Below are positions 63,983 through 64,000 of a stretch of 64,000 nucleotides of DNA, in pieces. The position numbers and the translations under genes are program-made. Origin of the DNA: Spisula solida. Its lineage: Eukaryota; Mollusca; Bivalvia; Venerida; Mactridae. The notes below the pieces were generated by a model. It was not told the DNA's origin. It worked only from the letters and a program-made list of their open reading frames with translations, and did no database searches. The first letter of the stretch is position 1; every line of letters starts with the position of its first letter. The stretch is taken from the NCBI GenBank assembly GCA_947247005.1, contig OX365953.1:24736784-24800783 (forward strand). The letters run 5' to 3'.

Positions 63983-64000
63983 CTGTAAACAGAAATGTGA

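Overview
This is eukaryotic nuclear DNA: AT-rich, intron-bearing and gene-poor. Three protein-coding loci account for only a few kilobases. Most of the rest is diverged repeats, tandem arrays, foldback structures and terminal-inverted-repeat (TIR) elements. The genes are animal genes. Several repeat types resemble those I associate with bivalve genomes: tRNA-derived SINEs with a conserved GGACGAGACGTTAAG-type central domain, non-autonomous elements with CCGTCCGTCCG and 'ggtcaaggtcacaa' internal repeats, and hairpin heads of the ATACCCCCCGC and ATGCCCCCTATCG kinds. I infer a bivalve mollusc; the species cannot be named from this window.

Region 1 (1-16,000, + strand) holds two tandem, head-to-tail ketohexokinase (fructokinase, pfkB family) genes. 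Copy 1 has only exons 3-7 in the window (1192-5162); its first two exons lie off the left edge. Copy 2 (8362-13916) is complete: seven exons, 306 codons, all splice phases consistent. Exons 4, 5 and 6 have identical lengths in the two copies (73, 127 and 115 nt). Copy 1 appears to use a GC-AG intron after exon 5. In copy 2, the 3' edge of exon 3 plus the start of intron 3 is repeated about eight more times. Exon 3 is the exon that vertebrate KHK carries as alternative 3A/3C versions.

Region 2 (19,390-22,515, - strand) is a complete alpha-tubulin gene. The start ATG sits alone on exon 1, followed by a 223-nt exon 2 and an 1133-nt exon 3 (452 aa). A TATAAATA box lies upstream. Intron 2 is almost entirely a ~50-bp minisatellite.

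Region 3 (24,000-62,700) has no gene I can recognise. It contains a 37-bp satellite with a 74-bp higher-order period, two related TA-flanked transposons in opposite orientation (26835-29908 and 54670-57077), and a 5.76-kb TTAA-flanked insertion that splits a 33-bp minisatellite (31878-37634). It also holds a foldback element with ~500-bp arms (44282-46923), a mariner-sized TIR element (52113-53409), several MITEs and SINEs, and two arrays of hairpin-forming repeats (about 55,000-56,760 and 57,640-58,255).

Region 4 (right edge, - strand) is the last coding exon of an UNC-93-like membrane protein (63753-63982). Its 3' end overlaps a ~125-bp tandem array.

Across the three loci, tandem arrays repeatedly coincide with exon edges. 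That, the GC-AG intron and the nested or paired transposons are the main points for follow-up. I found no rRNA, no confident functional tRNA, no CRISPR array and no intact transposase or reverse transcriptase.
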